Assembly: GCA_964035545.1 (NCBI GenBank)
Contig: OZ037769.1
Location: forward strand, 7,304,429-7,368,428
Origin: Bugula neritina
Taxonomy: Eukaryota > Bryozoa > Gymnolaemata > Cheilostomatida > Bugulidae
Direction of reading: 5' to 3'
Length of the DNA stretch: 64,000 bases
The notes under the pieces were generated by a model that saw only the letters and a list, made by a program, of their open reading frames with translations, was not told the origin of the DNA and made no database searches. Shown in pieces: positions 1 to 22,121 of the stretch. The position numbers and the translations under genes were made by a program. Within the stretch, counting starts at the first letter, position 1; every line of letters begins with the position of its first letter.

Positions 1-8105
<8,105 letters not shown>

Positions 8106-8257
8106 TGTTCTTTCCCAGAATTAAATACTAGTCATTTCATAAACAGCGAGTGCATGATAAATTCTTTATATTCATATTAATTTTAATATTTCCTATTAAT
8201 AGCCATGTGTGCACAGATGAAAATATAATTTACTTTACTGCAGGCAAGAGGAGCTAT

Positions 8258-8620
8258 GGTGTGGTAGAACTCTTAACTGTTGTAATGTAGAACTTTTACA
8301 ATGTAGAATTTCTGTAACCCAGAGCTGTTGACATATATAACTGTTGTAATGTAGCACTTCTGTAACGTAGAACTCTTGTAGTGTAGAACTGTTGTAGTGT
8401 AGACCTGTTGAAATGTAGAACTGTAGCACTGTAGAGCTTCTGTGATGTAGAACTGTTGTAATGTACAACTGTTGTGATGTAAAACTTTTATAACGTAGAG
8501 CTGTTCCAGGGTAGAACTTCTGTAATGTTGCACTATTGAGATTATAGAACTGCTGTGATGTAACACTGGTACAATATAAAACTCTTCTAACAAAGAACTG
8601 CTGTGATGTTGAACTGCTAC
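8258..8620. repeat. Degenerate 16-bp minisatellite upstream of the ADAM start codon
   Basis: About 22 diverged copies of a 16-bp unit close to GAACTGTTGTAATGTA. It begins about 150 bp upstream of the ADAM start codon, in the likely promoter or 5' UTR region. Open frames across it are repeat artefacts. Confidence 0.88.
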
Positions 8621-8706
8621 AGACTGAGTGAAGGTCACTCAGAGGTGAGAGCATAGATAACAACTAGTGATACAACTAATTATAATACAACATACAGTGG
8701 CTACTC

Positions 8707-8779
8707 TCAGCTTGTAGCTTGCTCTCCAATCACCTCTCCAGTTTCAACAAAACCATTGACATCCATTGTATGGTGTAGT
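8707..8779 (-). CDS. Possible terminal coding exon of an unidentified gene
   Basis: On the minus strand a pyrimidine-rich tract ends in an acceptor-like CTGTACAG at 8787-8780. A short open frame follows that reads DVNGFVETGEVIGEQATS and stops with TGA at 8709-8707. Upstream exons were not found and the family is not recognised. The acidic, non-repetitive tail is the only coding hint. It could be chance. Confidence 0.18.
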
Positions 8780-11650
8780 CTGTACAGCATAAAGGTATAC
8801 GTGAATGTAGCAGAAGTAATAAGAGTCAATAGCATATAGTATGTCAATAACACGTATCATATACAACCAGAAAGGTTAACCTACTGGCATTAAATTAAAT
8901 CGTACACTGGATTCAAGCAGCAGTGTTCACAATGAGCTTGTATGATGAATGAGTAGTCACAGTTTGTGTAGTCCAAGGTCACAGTTTAATACATCTGTCA
9001 ACTATAACAAGGATATCCCAACTACTTTTTGTATCTGATAACACCAGGTTTTGTTCCCTTATTACAAACAAATAATGTAATATCAACTGATAAACTGAAG
9101 TGCCTGTAAGTATTACCATAAACACTGTTACTCATAAAATACACAAGTCATTTATGTTTTTTTTAATTATTAGTTTGTGTTGGTATACTAATATTTGTAT
9201 TTGTTTTTATAATTGATACCGGAATGTTGAGGGCCATTTAAAAACAAACAATGTTCATCAATCAATTGAGAGCTATTTCAACACAGTTTTTATGAAACTA
9301 TAGCTGTGAGTATTGGAATTTGTGCTAATTTATTAGTGGTAGTTTCTTGCTGGTCAGGTTTTTTCTATTCTAACCCATAATCCTATTAGAGTGATGAGCA
9401 TCAAAATATGACAATCACTACGTTTGTTATCGCATTATGTGAATAGATTTTTTCATTGGCTAATGGAAATAGTTACATCGAATGAAACCGCAACTATGCA
9501 AACCACAAACCACAATTAATCCGTAGGCATCCATTCGAATAATGCTGCCCAGTCATGGAAACGCAGTGATGCAGTCAAACCAATGCAATTGAATAACAGC
9601 AACTTGTCAAGGCAGAAAAATGGTTTATAAATGGGAATTTTGACATACATGCCTCATCAACTTCATAGATGATCAAATAACATGTGATTAACTGCTATAT
9701 ATAAAATAGACATATCATCTAAATGCTCATGTTCATATAGTAATATAACAAGACATAGATGGCACAGGTTTGAAAAATTTTGAGAAGATACTTTTCTGTG
9801 TTGCTTTTTTGCTAGAGTTGTTTTGTCATATCCTTTTATGTCGCACTAACAATTCAGACTAATTGGCAGTGTATTTATAGTATAGCATAGAAATGAAAGT
9901 GAGCATTCAATTTTTAGAAATTGAATGTTATTTTACTAATTATTAGAAATATTATATAATTAAGATAATACAAGTACTTTCAAATTTATATCATTATAAA
10001 GAAAAATAATCATGATCATGTATCTTATGTTCATATTATAAGAATTCCTTTGAACAGGTGTATAGCAGCCTGTTTATATACTTTTACAAAGAAAAACTAA
10101 GTTTTCCTATGAAGGAATGTTTTCCATGTTAATGAATGGATGCAAGAGGCACCATCTACATGTGCCCATACCCATAGGTACTCTGTGACTAAAGTAGCCA
10201 TGCATCAGGCTGTGAGATCGGCTATGACATTTGCAGTCATAAGCCATATGCCAGCTGCAAGCTTCGAAATAATTATTATTTCACAAACAGCTAGCATGAA
10301 TAGATAATAATGAAAGTACTATAACAAAACCTGCTCATCACTGCATGTGTATTCGTAGGCTTCATAATATTCTTTCATATCCAAAATGCTTGCATCTTAA
10401 CTCTTTTTTCCATGTACACAATACCATAAAAATAACCATTAAAATTGATGATTTTTGTAGCGAGTATATTAGAATATATTTTACGAATTTTTTCAACACT
10501 TACTATATATTTATTGTTACCCAAGTACAAAATAGCTGTACCTGAGACTATCTAGGACAAGTAACCTGCAATGTCTGGTGAGCCAACTGCGCCATAGATA
10601 ATGCATACCTGTATATCAAAACTGCTACTGAGCTACACCTGGTACTATACAGTATATATATTTATAATTTAAGTCGTATATTGAAAAACAAAGCGAAATA
10701 TATATTATACATAATTTATTTCCATTAGCTTTTATTATATAACTTAAATTATAAATGTATTATATTTATAATGCAAGAAACATGATGATTGAGAAAGTTC
10801 ATAACAAATCTAGATTCCAATAATAAATATAAACGCATAGATGGTTTATTCAACACTTTATACTCAGTTGGTGATAATTTTCTTAAATATTTCTTATTCA
10901 AATGTTTATATAGACACATCTTATACAATAAACTGGGACCACAGAAGGAGTTACTCTCTCCTTGACCATTAGTTTTGCAAGATTTAATGCAATGCATATT
11001 ATATAAAGAAGTTATAATACTATAAACTAAAAGTACATACAATATACAGAATATTTCATCTGCATATATGCAATATATTGTTATGATATTATGTGTTTTG
11101 TATTTATTACTAATAATGAAGTAACGTTACTATAGATTTACAAGAAACTATGGGACCTAGAACATAAGTTAGAGCTGTCCAAAGCTACTGATGATAATTA
11201 CTTTGAAATCCTTTATTCTGAAGCTATTCTACACTATCATGCAAGCTAATCCTTTATAAAAGGTTACTGTATAATTATTCACTGGAAATACTATACTAAG
11301 AAAGACTCGCGGCAACTTAAGGTATATTCTATTTTATGATTACCTTATGTTACATATATATTATATACTATAATATTATTTAATTTTGCTTTCATATTTG
11401 TATGTGTCTAAGAAGTGGACATTATTTTTAAAAACCATTTTTATAGACAAGAATTCACAGCAATCTACATTAGTACTTGAGAAATTATTCTTATAAGCCA
11501 TAATTAGGCGTGTTCGTTCTGTGTTTTTGAAGAATCTTATTCTGTTTGATATTTTAAAGTATATATAGTATATATACTTAGCCTTTAGTAAGTTGGTGCA
11601 TGTGTTTATTGAACGTGACTTATGGCAAAAAGTTAAACTCAAATTCACTA
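8780..11650. other. Intergenic spacer without a recognisable gene
   Basis: AT-rich sequence. Open frames such as 10749-11042 and 11376-11678 (minus) match no family I recognise and lack convincing splice or start context. No RNA gene was found. Confidence 0.5.
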
Positions 11651-11655
11651 AATAT

Positions 11656-11773
11656 AGCTGCCGTGGTCTAGGGGTCAAAGTGTTTGGCTGAGCAGCAGGG
11701 TTGGAACCTCAGTAAAGGCCATTGGTGATGTTAGGAAGAGCATCCATGCAGTCATAAGTGCTACTGTGCCAAT
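11656..11773 (+). mobile_element. tRNA-derived SINE, partial copy
   Basis: Begins AGCTGCCGTGGTCTAGGGGT (A-box-like), then GGTTGGAACCTC (B-box-like) and the family body GATGTTAGGAAGAGCATCC. The 3' part is truncated near 11773. Confidence 0.7.
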
Positions 11774-12228
11774 AATCATGTTTTATAATCATAAAATGGA
11801 GCACATTGATGAAATTCAATAGGCCTATTTGGTAAATCAAGTAGAGCAGGAAAGTAGGTTGTAACTCTCATTGAACCCAATGGCCATAAGCTAGCCTGCA
11901 AACTAATGAATCTTGCATAAAGGGGATCTATAAATAGACCCTCTAGAGTCTAGTGCTTGTGCTGAGAATTAGTTGAAGTTTAATAATGAATTTGTAGGCC
12001 ATAATTTGTTATATTTTACTAATCATCAAAACTTACATAGAAAGTTCATATTATAGACTATAAAATAAGAATTTCAAGTATGTAAAGAATAAGAATGCAT
12101 GAATTATGTGACATCATACATACTTCATTCTTAGAGCATTGCAGTAGAAAACTCAAAGTTGAAGAACAATTAATCTGGTGAGTGAGAACTCCTTGTATAG
12201 AGCTTTGATGACTGGGTGCCTCTTACTC

Positions 12229-12395
12229 ATTTAAGAGCAGCAGTGGAGAAATTGAGATAGCCTGAGTTCTTTAACTTTAGTGTTAAATTATGGTTTGGGT
12301 CGCAGGTCAAAATTCAGGAGCATACCTTCTTATGCTATACTTCTAATCTAGACCACAGACTTTTCTCAATTTCTTCGTTGCTGCACCTACCTTCT
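12229..12395 (-). mobile_element. Short MITE-like interspersed repeat, copy 2
   Basis: Ends AGCAGTGGAGAAATTGAGA and CTCAATTTCTTCGTTGCTGC are near-complementary, and the internal sequence matches the reverse of the copies at 6606 and 41246. Confidence 0.6.
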
Positions 12396-12564
12396 CCTAC
12401 TGAGAAATTAATTATGTCGGATGCATAGCATTTGATCTTTTAATGAATAGCAATACTGATCATCTTTGACATCTTGGCTTAATCTATGCATTAGCCAGTG
12501 TTTTCTAAACTGAGCAAAATTTTGAACATCTCATTATATAATCGGGCCTAAAATCAGGCATGCT

Positions 12565-12762
12565 TATAGTCGCTATCCCTGTGAAAAACCCCTGATGAAA
12601 AGGGTTTTGTTAGAACGGGCTAAGGACTTGTTTAGATGTGGCACAGGAGCAATTATGACTGAATGCTCTTCCTAACATCACCAACGACCTTTGTCGAGGT
12701 TCGAACCCATGACTCCGTGTTCACAAAGCAAACGTTTTAACCCCTAGACCACGGCTGCTCCC
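12565..12762 (-). mobile_element. tRNA-derived SINE, nearly full copy
   Basis: Reading on the minus strand from 12762: GGAGCAGCCGTGGTCTAGGG (A box), GGTTCGAACCTC (B box), body GATGTTAGGAAGAGCATT, and a 3' part with CCCTTTTCATCAGGGGTTTT ending GATAGCGAC. This is the best copy for a family consensus. Polymerase III internal promoter elements are seen; activity is not known. Confidence 0.85.
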
Positions 12763-13511
12763 TTAATCATGCCTAGCTGCGACTTAATTGTAGTTAGTTT
12801 TTATCCAAACTAATATAACCAAAAGAGATTCAAATAAATCCATGTGCAATTTAAGTTAACTTGCTGTTGATTGCCAGTACTAAAAAGTATGTAATAAATA
12901 ATTAAAACCTTTAATAATTATAAAATTTAGAGTCAAAAGCATTTTGTTTTTAGCACAATGCACATGCCACGTGGCCTTTAAACTTTTGAGCTCAGGCAGA
13001 TGATATTGAGCAAGCAATTCCCATATAGTTGTGATAAGTGTAAATAAGTTATTTCTACTATTATAGAGCAAGTGATGTGTTAATCGTAACAAAATTAATA
13101 TGTATACACCAGTTGACGAAATAATTAAATATTTTGTTTAAACACCATCTTTTAAGTTGACACATTAATTTGATATAAAATAAGTATACTCTGAAGAGGC
13201 CCCTCACAACTATTTAAATAGGCATCATAGCACAGCATGAGACATGGCAACTGTCAATATCTTCTGTAAAATTCAGCTTAGCGTTTTGTTCTGGCCTAGT
13301 AAAGCAACTAATGCATTATACAGTATATTGAGTAGATAAATATTTATGGAGCTGTGTTGTATATATTTGTATATAGTTATACGTTATACAGTATATTACA
13401 GTATATTAAGCAGTGAAATATGCACAGAGCTGTAGTATATAGATATATTATGTTTTACAGAGAGATTACAACTTCTATATCTGAGTGTTGAAGAATCCTG
13501 CAGGCAGGAAC

Positions 13512-14522
<1,011 letters not shown>

Positions 14523-14877
14523 AGTGAAAAGCTGAAAAGGTTCCCCTTTGTTGAAATACAACTAGGGATAACTTTATTGTATTTTTTCAGTAAATATTGT
14601 CAATGCTTGCTTAAGCATAGAATATCTAAATGCAATCAATTTCAACTGTAGACTTTCCAATAAATTTGAAAAAATAAACCAGACATTTAGTGGCATGTGT
14701 AATGTAGATTGAAGTTTAGCAGAGGAATAGTTTAATAGATTTGAAACTAAATATCTCGTTTTGAAACGAGTTGGCAGAGCAAAACAATTTAAATAAAGTT
14801 GCCATTTAACCAATCATGTAACTGTGTGCGACTGCATGAATGAACGTGCACATCTATTATTAACTTACTTTCACTAT

Positions 14878-15009
14878 GTTCCCATGCTTTGAACTGGATG
14901 CTCACACGTATGGATTTGCAGTTTCGGTTGTGTTATGGTTTCATTCCATTGATAATGTCCCCATGCATCGAATGAAAAATCCATTTCCATAACTTGAAGC
15001 ATGGGGACT
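14878..15009. mobile_element. Possible small inverted-repeat element
   Basis: Ends GTTCCCATGCTTTGAAC and CTTGAAGCATGGGGAC are imperfect reverse complements about 130 bp apart. No clear target-site duplication was seen. Confidence 0.35.
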
Positions 15010-15344
15010 TGGTGATTATTATTGTCTAACGAGCAAATGCTTCAAGTGAACTCAATAAATACAAAAGCACTTTTTCTCCTCAAATATGTAAAAATATATT
15101 TCACAAAACAAAACTTGTATAAAACATTGCAAGCACTAAAATAAGAAAGCAAATTCATCATTAAATCATATACTGCATTTCAAAATATTCAAGCCACATT
15201 ATATTATCAGTATTATCATAAATTAAACTATATATAATACACTAAAATGATAAAACATCGAAGTTGAATGACAAAACATTATCCTATATGCCTATTCGAA
15301 ATGTGTCATGCAAATTTGAAATCCAGAAGTAGTGATACTGATGT

Positions 15345-18133
15345 TCACAAACAGCTTGACTGTGTTGATGGGGGACTCACTTGGCCTGCACAGTATGCGG
15401 TGTGGAAGCCTGTGTTTGTATAGTTGGGGATGGAATTGAGCTGAATCAGCGTGCCTTTAGAGCTCAGGTACTGATTATATGCATTCAAGATAAACCTATT
15501 AGTTGGGTAGAGGTCCTGTTTCTCCAGCTCAGATAACTGTTAACAGTAAAGATATTACATGATGAACAGCATAGATTTAATACATTGCTACAGTGAATAT
15601 AATATATTACAGCAATATAATATTACAGTGAATATAATATATTAAAGTAGACATAATATTATAATTAATTCAACATTACATTTGAACTAAAGGGTTGTAG
15701 TTTATTGCACCAGAAAAAGATGCCCGTGGTATAACAAGACATGAGTTTTCTATAAACACACCATGCAAGGTTAATAATACATCAATGATCCTTAGACTAG
15801 TTTAGTCTCCCTACACATTAAATATATCTGACAATACAACATGATATGTTGGTCAAATCGGCAAGTCTTAAGCTTTCTAAAGGGATAAAACAATTTGGAA
15901 CAAAAAAATACACTTCACCATCAATACTAAACCTAAAACAGCTAAATTTATCAAATATACATAACAAAAGAGTATACCATCTCTAAAGTAACACAAGCAA
16001 TGCTAGTTATCGCCATAAAAAGTTAAAAACTTGCCTTAATCCAGGCGCATTTAGATATTTCCTGATCACATTTCTTGATAACGTTAGACTCTGCCTTCAT
16101 GAGACATGAGAAGTAGAAGTCTGAGCAGCCGTATCTAAACCCGTGCATGTGACGGAACGCAAGGATACCGACGAACTTAGACTTTATTCCTGTTTCCTCA
16201 AACACTTCCCGTTGAGCGGTTTCTGCAATGTGCTCCCCTATAATGATCACATAGCATAAGAATTGGGCTAATAATTATATTTATACAACATACATATAGT
16301 ACAGGATGCATAAACTCATCAAATATTGGCAAAAAACAGCTATTAGCAACATTTAGTAAGTCATAATAATTAAAATAACACCAATTTGCCAAAAAAAGAT
16401 TTTTGGAATTTGTGTATAAATTCTAAATCACTATTACAGTTATCATTTCAATGCAAATAAATTCTTTTCAGTTAAAGCTTGGCTTAAAAAATGATTAATA
16501 TTTGTTTGACTGAACTCAATAAAATCTAGCCAATTCTTATAAATCAGGCAAATCCAATATACTCTGCAACATTTGAATGAAAATAAGCAACTCAAATAAT
16601 AAAACTAGCTCAACCTGTATCAGCGCCACCTCCCGGAAACTTCCATACCATTTTACCAGATGTGAACCGTTCTTGAATCACCAGGACTTCATCATGTTCA
16701 TTCACAACAAACCCAGAAACTCCTGTGAAATGCAACACAAGTCTAAAATATGGTATTGTGACTATGGCATGGTGGGCCTTAGTTAGTCAATAATTTGTGA
16801 TATACAGTAATATACTCAGTGTATTTATTTGAATATTTCAGCATTTATAACGCATCATTTTACTATATATTTTCTTACAAAATATAAAACATTTAGCAAA
16901 AGAGCTTTTTATACTACTTCATACGTTTGTAACATTGCTATAAATTTTAAAACTTGGTTGAGAAAAAATAGATAGATTTTGTAATAATAAACATCTATTA
17001 AAATTCGAAAGTTTCAATGGTACAGATAGAAAACAGCAAAAATAATACAATAAATGTCTTTATTAAAAGTTGATACTTAATTGTTTAGCTTCAGTCATGA
17101 AGTTTAAGAGAAATAGATATATACAGTGTTCCCTCCATATCTCACGGATCCATTTCCCACAAAATTCTATAGATCACAAAAAGGACTTCGGGCCCCTGTT
17201 TTGTGGCTTATGTATATGCGCTTACGGACAGAATGGCTAAATTTACAGATCCATGAGTTAACTATGGTATTCTGCTATGTCATGAATTGAGGTTTCAGAA
17301 CCCACAGCTCAGTGAGATACAGGGGAAGCACTGTATAATTAAATAAGAGTGACAACAGGACAAACAGGGTATCCTGAGACACTCACCTACGTAGTGGTTG
17401 GCATATGCAGGGAAGTTATTCGTGTCTGTCTCACTCAGCCACCTCAACATGAGTACATATCCAGGATTAGCGTGATGGAAGTCAAATCCCAGCTGTTACA
17501 GGAGTTTATCATTAGTTAATCATAATTATATAACAGCAAATCAATATGAATTATATATTGCATAGTTTAATATAGTGCAATATAGTATATATTGTATTGT
17601 ATAATATAGTATAATGTAGCACATATTTTGTGGTATAATATCGCAATTCGAATATATTGCATAGTACAACATATGATAAGTTGTATGGTATAATATAGTG
17701 CAACATGGCAATGTGTGTGTGTGTGCGCGCGCGCGTGCGTGTGTATTGTACAGTATAATATAATGTATACAACTATACAATAGCATATATACTTAGATAT
17801 TTACATATTTACCTATGTACTGTATATATATACAATATATTTACTTGCATCAATACTTGGCTACGTATTTACCCAGAGTTTGAATCTAACCAGAAGTGTG
17901 GGAAGATGTTTGTGTAACACTGTCCAAAACCATGTTTAACACAACGTGTACAACCTGCTGACCTATGCTAAAATTTGTTTAAAAACTGATACTTTATAGT
18001 AACAACATACTAACATCTAAAAGTGTAGGTATTCTGTGCGATAGGGAAGATGGAATGAATGTTGTGACAGCGCGAACTCCGTCGCTCTTCCATGAGTCAA
18101 TAGACCCTAAAGTATAGACATACAGACGTTCTT
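15345..18133 (-). CDS. NUDT6: NUDT6-like Nudix hydrolase, 5' exon(s) not found
   Basis: Minus-strand exons: 18133(uncertain)-18015, 17492-17387, 16722-16615, 16237-16035, 15536-15345 (TGA at 15347-15345). Phases agree throughout. The first visible exon gives WKSDGVRAV and the next LGFDFHHANPGYVLMLRWL, matching the NUDT6-specific region ahead of the Nudix fold. Exons 3-4 give GVSGFVVNE and WKFPGGG, then the Nudix box in GEHIAETAQREVFEETGI, which fits Gx5Ex7REUxEExGU with all metal-binding Glu present. Nudix enzymes cleave nucleoside diphosphates linked to another moiety; the NUDT6 substrate is poorly defined. The intron after exon 4 uses a GC donor (AAG/GCAAGT). The last exon could instead end at a GTGAGT donor at 15380. 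The upstream frame has a stop before any ATG, so at least one 5' exon is missing from this model. Confidence 0.85.
17540..17790. repeat. AT-rich tract with a (GT)n(GC)n core
   Basis: Irregular TATAGTATAATG-type repeats surround TGTGTGTGTGTGCGCGCGCG at about 17712. It lies in the NUDT6-like intron upstream of exon 17492-17387. Confidence 0.7.
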
Positions 18134-18139
18134 CTAGTG

Positions 18140-21100
18140 AGCCAAACAAATCAGACGAAAAATGTTCATCATTTTACTACCGGTCTCTTTGCTATATAGC
18201 TAGCAAATACTAACGTGTCACTTGGCTTAACGATTCTCAATAAAAATTTGGTTACTAGGTAACAAAAGACAAGATGCTCAATTGGTTACCATGTGTCAGT
18301 TTCATAAAGCTGAGTCTATACAAGTAAAGATGTTTCAAGTAATATTGCAGATGTAGTGAAAAAAAACTTTTGATCTTTGCTAAAGGAATTAAACATTGAT
18401 AACTTTAAAGGCCAGCACAGAACAAAAGTAGTGGAAGGTCAAAAAGGGTTACAAAATTTAAATATTTATATTGCTTATGAGACTTGAGTTTGTTTGACAG
18501 TAAACATTAGGATGTGTAAAAGTTAGATAAAAAGATTCAACTAGAGATTAAAAAGCTGGTGTTGCTAGAACCTTGGAATGTATACAATTAGAACTGACTT
18601 GTCATCTTCTCCTTAAACTGATCGTCTGCACAAACATGGCAATCTTTTCCCAGGTCCAAGACTACACACTTGAACCTAAACATAGCAAACATCTTGCTAC
18701 TACTAATTTATTGAGAGTGGCTGATTTACAGGCAAGAGTTAAATGTGAGGTAGGTGCAGTAATTGAGGAAAGCCCCGAACCAAAATTCAATAAAAAAACT
18801 AAAAAACTTGGGCTATCTCAATTTTTCCACACTTATACACAAAATATTTTGTCACTTTATGGCACCAGTAAACTAGTTAACTCTACAAAAAATTACATAA
18901 TTACCGGTCTTGCTTCTCTACAAATACTGCACTAGTACTAGAAGCATTTTCATCCATCTGTGTGCTGAATCTTGCACTTGGAATACTTGTGGTGAGTTGG
19001 CTGGGTTGATTTATCAGCTTCAAACTTTTAGAGAGGTGTTTACACACACTCCACACTTTTTTTAGCATTCAGAAAAAAGCTGAAAAATATAATCGTTTAT
19101 GAAATGCATGTTGATTGAGAGATTATTCTACATATTTCCTTATACATACAGTATAAGCTGATATCTCTTTATGACTGCTTTATAACTTGATTAAACTTGA
19201 ATTTTTCTAATACAAAATAGCAAATTTGTAAGTTTTAAAATTCCATATATTATTGCGCTATAAGCAATTTATTAGCTGTTGTATTTTTATTGCAAAAATA
19301 ATTTTTTGATACAATATCAATTTTGCTAACATTCAATTTCTAATTTTATTCATAAAATATGCTTTGTAGAATATTTTATTGAACGTGCTAGTTTTTAAGA
19401 CAACGCTGACCTTCTAGGAATATCACATCTTCTTTAAAAAAAGTGTCAGGTCAAAAGTGTAAAGGTTATCAAAATATAATTTCACTGTACTACAAGTGTA
19501 TTGTCACAAAAAACATGATAATTTAAAAATGAACACCGTGATGTTAAAACAGTAATCTAAGTAAATCTAAGTAAAATATCATGGCTTTTCAGTTAGAGTA
19601 AAATAATGTCTAAAGTATGTTGCTATTGTGAATTAGTCTTACAACATTGCTATGAATAAAATATCATGTATATCAGCCTATTGGTACTATTGGTACTAAT
19701 GCAAATTGTTAGGTGTTATCAAATCACACAGCAAATTTTAAAGCTCAGTCTAGAAAAACGATTGAGATATGAACGTTTATAAATTGGTTTAAAAGTAAAA
19801 TTCACAATTTTTTCTCAAAATTTTTCCCAACCTTTGTTCACCTAAGTAGTCATTTCTCAGAAAGTTTTTGTGTCAGGCCAGAAACATTTAAGAATAGTAC
19901 TCAAGACATGTGTAGGTCCATTTGGTGTGAATATGAACAAAATCTGAGGCGCAAAGGCGTGGGACTTTTTGAAATTTGGTTGATTTGACACGGAATGACT
20001 CTATAGTGATATTGATGCTGATAATGGCTTAGTAACAATCATATTATTCACCCTGTCACCATCATTACTGGAAGTGCATAGTCATAGAGTTGTTAATCAT
20101 TCTCATACATGTATATATTGATATTGATGTGCATGCTCATGCTAATCGATGAAGTCCAGAATTAATTTATTGACTATGTCTGTTAATCACTTGATGTCAG
20201 CTGCAAGAATGTAGAGTTTTGCTTAGATTAAGTTTATAGGTTTTTTGCTTCATGTTTGGGTTTAAAGGCAAAATATGATTGCTATATTCCATAGCACAAC
20301 TTTTCGTACTACAACCTTTAGTTCAATCCTCTAATGCTAATACCTATACTGATACTAGAAACTTAAAGTAACACACTGAAAGTGGAATATCTCATCATCA
20401 AGGCAGACGATGATACTTCAAGCTCAATTGAAACTTGAGTTTTAATTCATTAAATTTAAAATTAATAGAATTTAATAATATAATAATAATCTTCAGTTTA
20501 CTCATAATTTAAAATTAAATACTAACGTCGAAGTAAAATTTAAAAGAAAAAATTTATTTTCACAAAAGAAAAAGCCATCAAAATATAACTATAAGTATAA
20601 GTTCAAGTTAAGGTTCACAAGCTGAAGTTGCAGTTAGTGTTACTCAATTAGATGCACTCTCAACAGTTCACTTTTAGTTTTAAGTTCAGCGCTTAACTTT
20701 CAAGTCGTAACGCTTAACAGTAACTCTAGCCTTATAATTTATGATAGTCATAATGATAGAATTTTATTAAATTTAATCATAATGTCTAATGATATAAAAC
20801 CAGGTATTAGTATAACTGTAAGTGTAAGTGTATAACTATAAGTATAACTAAATCTAATGATAAAATTAAATTCAAATTGATTACTCACGGATTTGTCCAA
20901 GTCTTACACTTACAGATGGCTGATGACCGATAGAGTATAATTTTTTTACACTAATTAAAACAGAACAGCTTTAATTTTAGCTGCCGAAGGAATTAAAAGG
21001 ACCCAATTATATAATTATTGTTTTGTTTATTTTGTATCCTAAATATTGACCGAAAACGGAAATTTAAATTTCTCAAAATATGTCCGCAAATATGCGCAAA

Positions 21101-21220
21101 AGTAACTAAAAATAGTTTGAAAGGATTTACAAAATTTGTTATCAAGCAAAATATTTTTTTAATATAACTACTATAAAAAATTTTAATTAGAAAATAATCT
21201 AAACAATTTGAAAATACCCT
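18140..21220. other. Intergenic spacer
   Basis: AT-rich, with a truncated MITE-like repeat at 18745-18835 and a low-complexity ATAAGTATAAC-type tract at about 20570-20880. The plus-strand open frame at 18573-18935 runs through the repeat and is not convincing as a gene. Confidence 0.5.
18745..18835 (+). mobile_element. Short MITE-like interspersed repeat, copy 3 (internally deleted)
   Basis: Both ends of the family are present (GTAGGTGCAGTAATTGAGG and CTATCTCAATTTTTCCAC) but the middle third is missing. Confidence 0.55.
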
Positions 21221-21239
21221 ATCAATGTTACAACTGTAG

Positions 21240-21365
21240 GATTATGGTTCTGTTGTGATTGGAGTTATGGCATCATAGCTTTTGGTACAGACGAAAAGGT
21301 GATCGTGATGTTGGGAACTGATTACACATGTGAGCAGCTGCGCACTTATGAGTTTAGTGTGAACC
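21240..21365 (+). CDS. Possible orphan coding exon
   Basis: A plus-strand open frame between an acceptor-like CTGTAG (to about 21239) and a consensus donor CTG/GTGAGT (about 21368) encodes a non-repetitive peptide including WSYGIIAFGTDEKVIVMLG. It contrasts in base composition with the flanking AT-rich DNA. No partner exons or family were recognised. It could be part of a transposon. Confidence 0.22.
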
Positions 21366-21529
21366 TGGTGAGTTGGGATAATATTACAGCAACAACTCTA
21401 TGGTCTCAAACTTTTCTAAATTTAATCATTATAAAAGTCAGAATGATCATGATAGTATAAAATAAAAATTAATCTAGCTGTTATACAAGTTTGCAAATAA
21501 ACTAACTTCAGTATAGCATAATATTTACC

Positions 21530-21782
21530 CCCTAGACACACCTTGCAGCACCGTAGGCCGTAATGTAAAATGCCAGCTACTTTTAATGTGTCTGGACTGA
21601 AGTTTCCAAAGTGCACTATTGGGTACGATCTATGGCACCTCATTGCACATTTATATCCAATGAATTGACGCGGACGTCTTTCTGTTCAATAGGAGCCCAC
21701 CACAACTTTTTTTAATCAAGCAGTGCTTGATCCTAACGTATCGGAATGTTACGGCCTACGGTTCGACAAAGTGTGTCTAGGG
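21530..21782. mobile_element. MITE with 37-bp inverted repeats and CCCTAGA ends
   Basis: Terminal inverted repeats begin CCCTAGACACACCTTGCAGC on the left and end AAAGTGTGTCTAGGG on the right, and share ACCGTAGGCCGTAA internally. CCCTAG/CTAGGG ends recall piggyBac-type elements, but a TTAA duplication is not seen (left flank TTACC). Another element is inserted at its right end. Confidence 0.65.
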
Positions 21783-22121
21783 CAGTGCTGTCCAACAGGT
21801 GGCCCCAGGGCCGGATGCGGCCCTCAGCCTACATTTATGTGGCCCTCTAAGGCATAACAAATAAATTTATTTTGCACACATATAAATGAGAGTAGACAAA
21901 CTTTTAAATGTCTAAAATTTATATGCATGCTAAAAACATGCAGCCTGTATTAACTATTGAGACTTTATTTTGTAAACATTCATAGAATTTGGAATAAAAC
22001 AATTTGAAAAATACTGCCACGATGTTGTGGCCCCAGCACATGCTACCTTTTACAATGTGGCCCTCGCCACCGGAGTATTCCCTTTCAGTAGCCCTCGCTC
22101 TGAAAAGGTTGGACACCCCTG
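21783..22121. mobile_element. hAT-like MITE nested at the end of another MITE
   Basis: A 339-bp element with ends CAGTGCTGTCCAAC and GTTGGACACCCCTG. It has a perfect 8-bp duplication GTCTAGGG at 21775-21782 and 22122-22129. The duplicated bases are the last 8 bp of the neighbouring MITE, so this insertion is the younger event. The interior carries repeated GGCCCTC motifs. Confidence 0.9.

Noticed and set aside
8235..8663. Two overlapping minus-strand frames upstream of ADAM
   Set aside because: Both are products of the degenerate 16-bp repeat.
10749..11042. 97-residue minus-strand frame
   Set aside because: Lys/Leu/Tyr-rich AT-biased sequence with no recognised domain, no splice partners and no supporting context.
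18573..18935. 120-residue plus-strand frame near the NUDT6-like gene
   Set aside because: Its second half lies in a deleted MITE copy and the first half shows no family or splice support.
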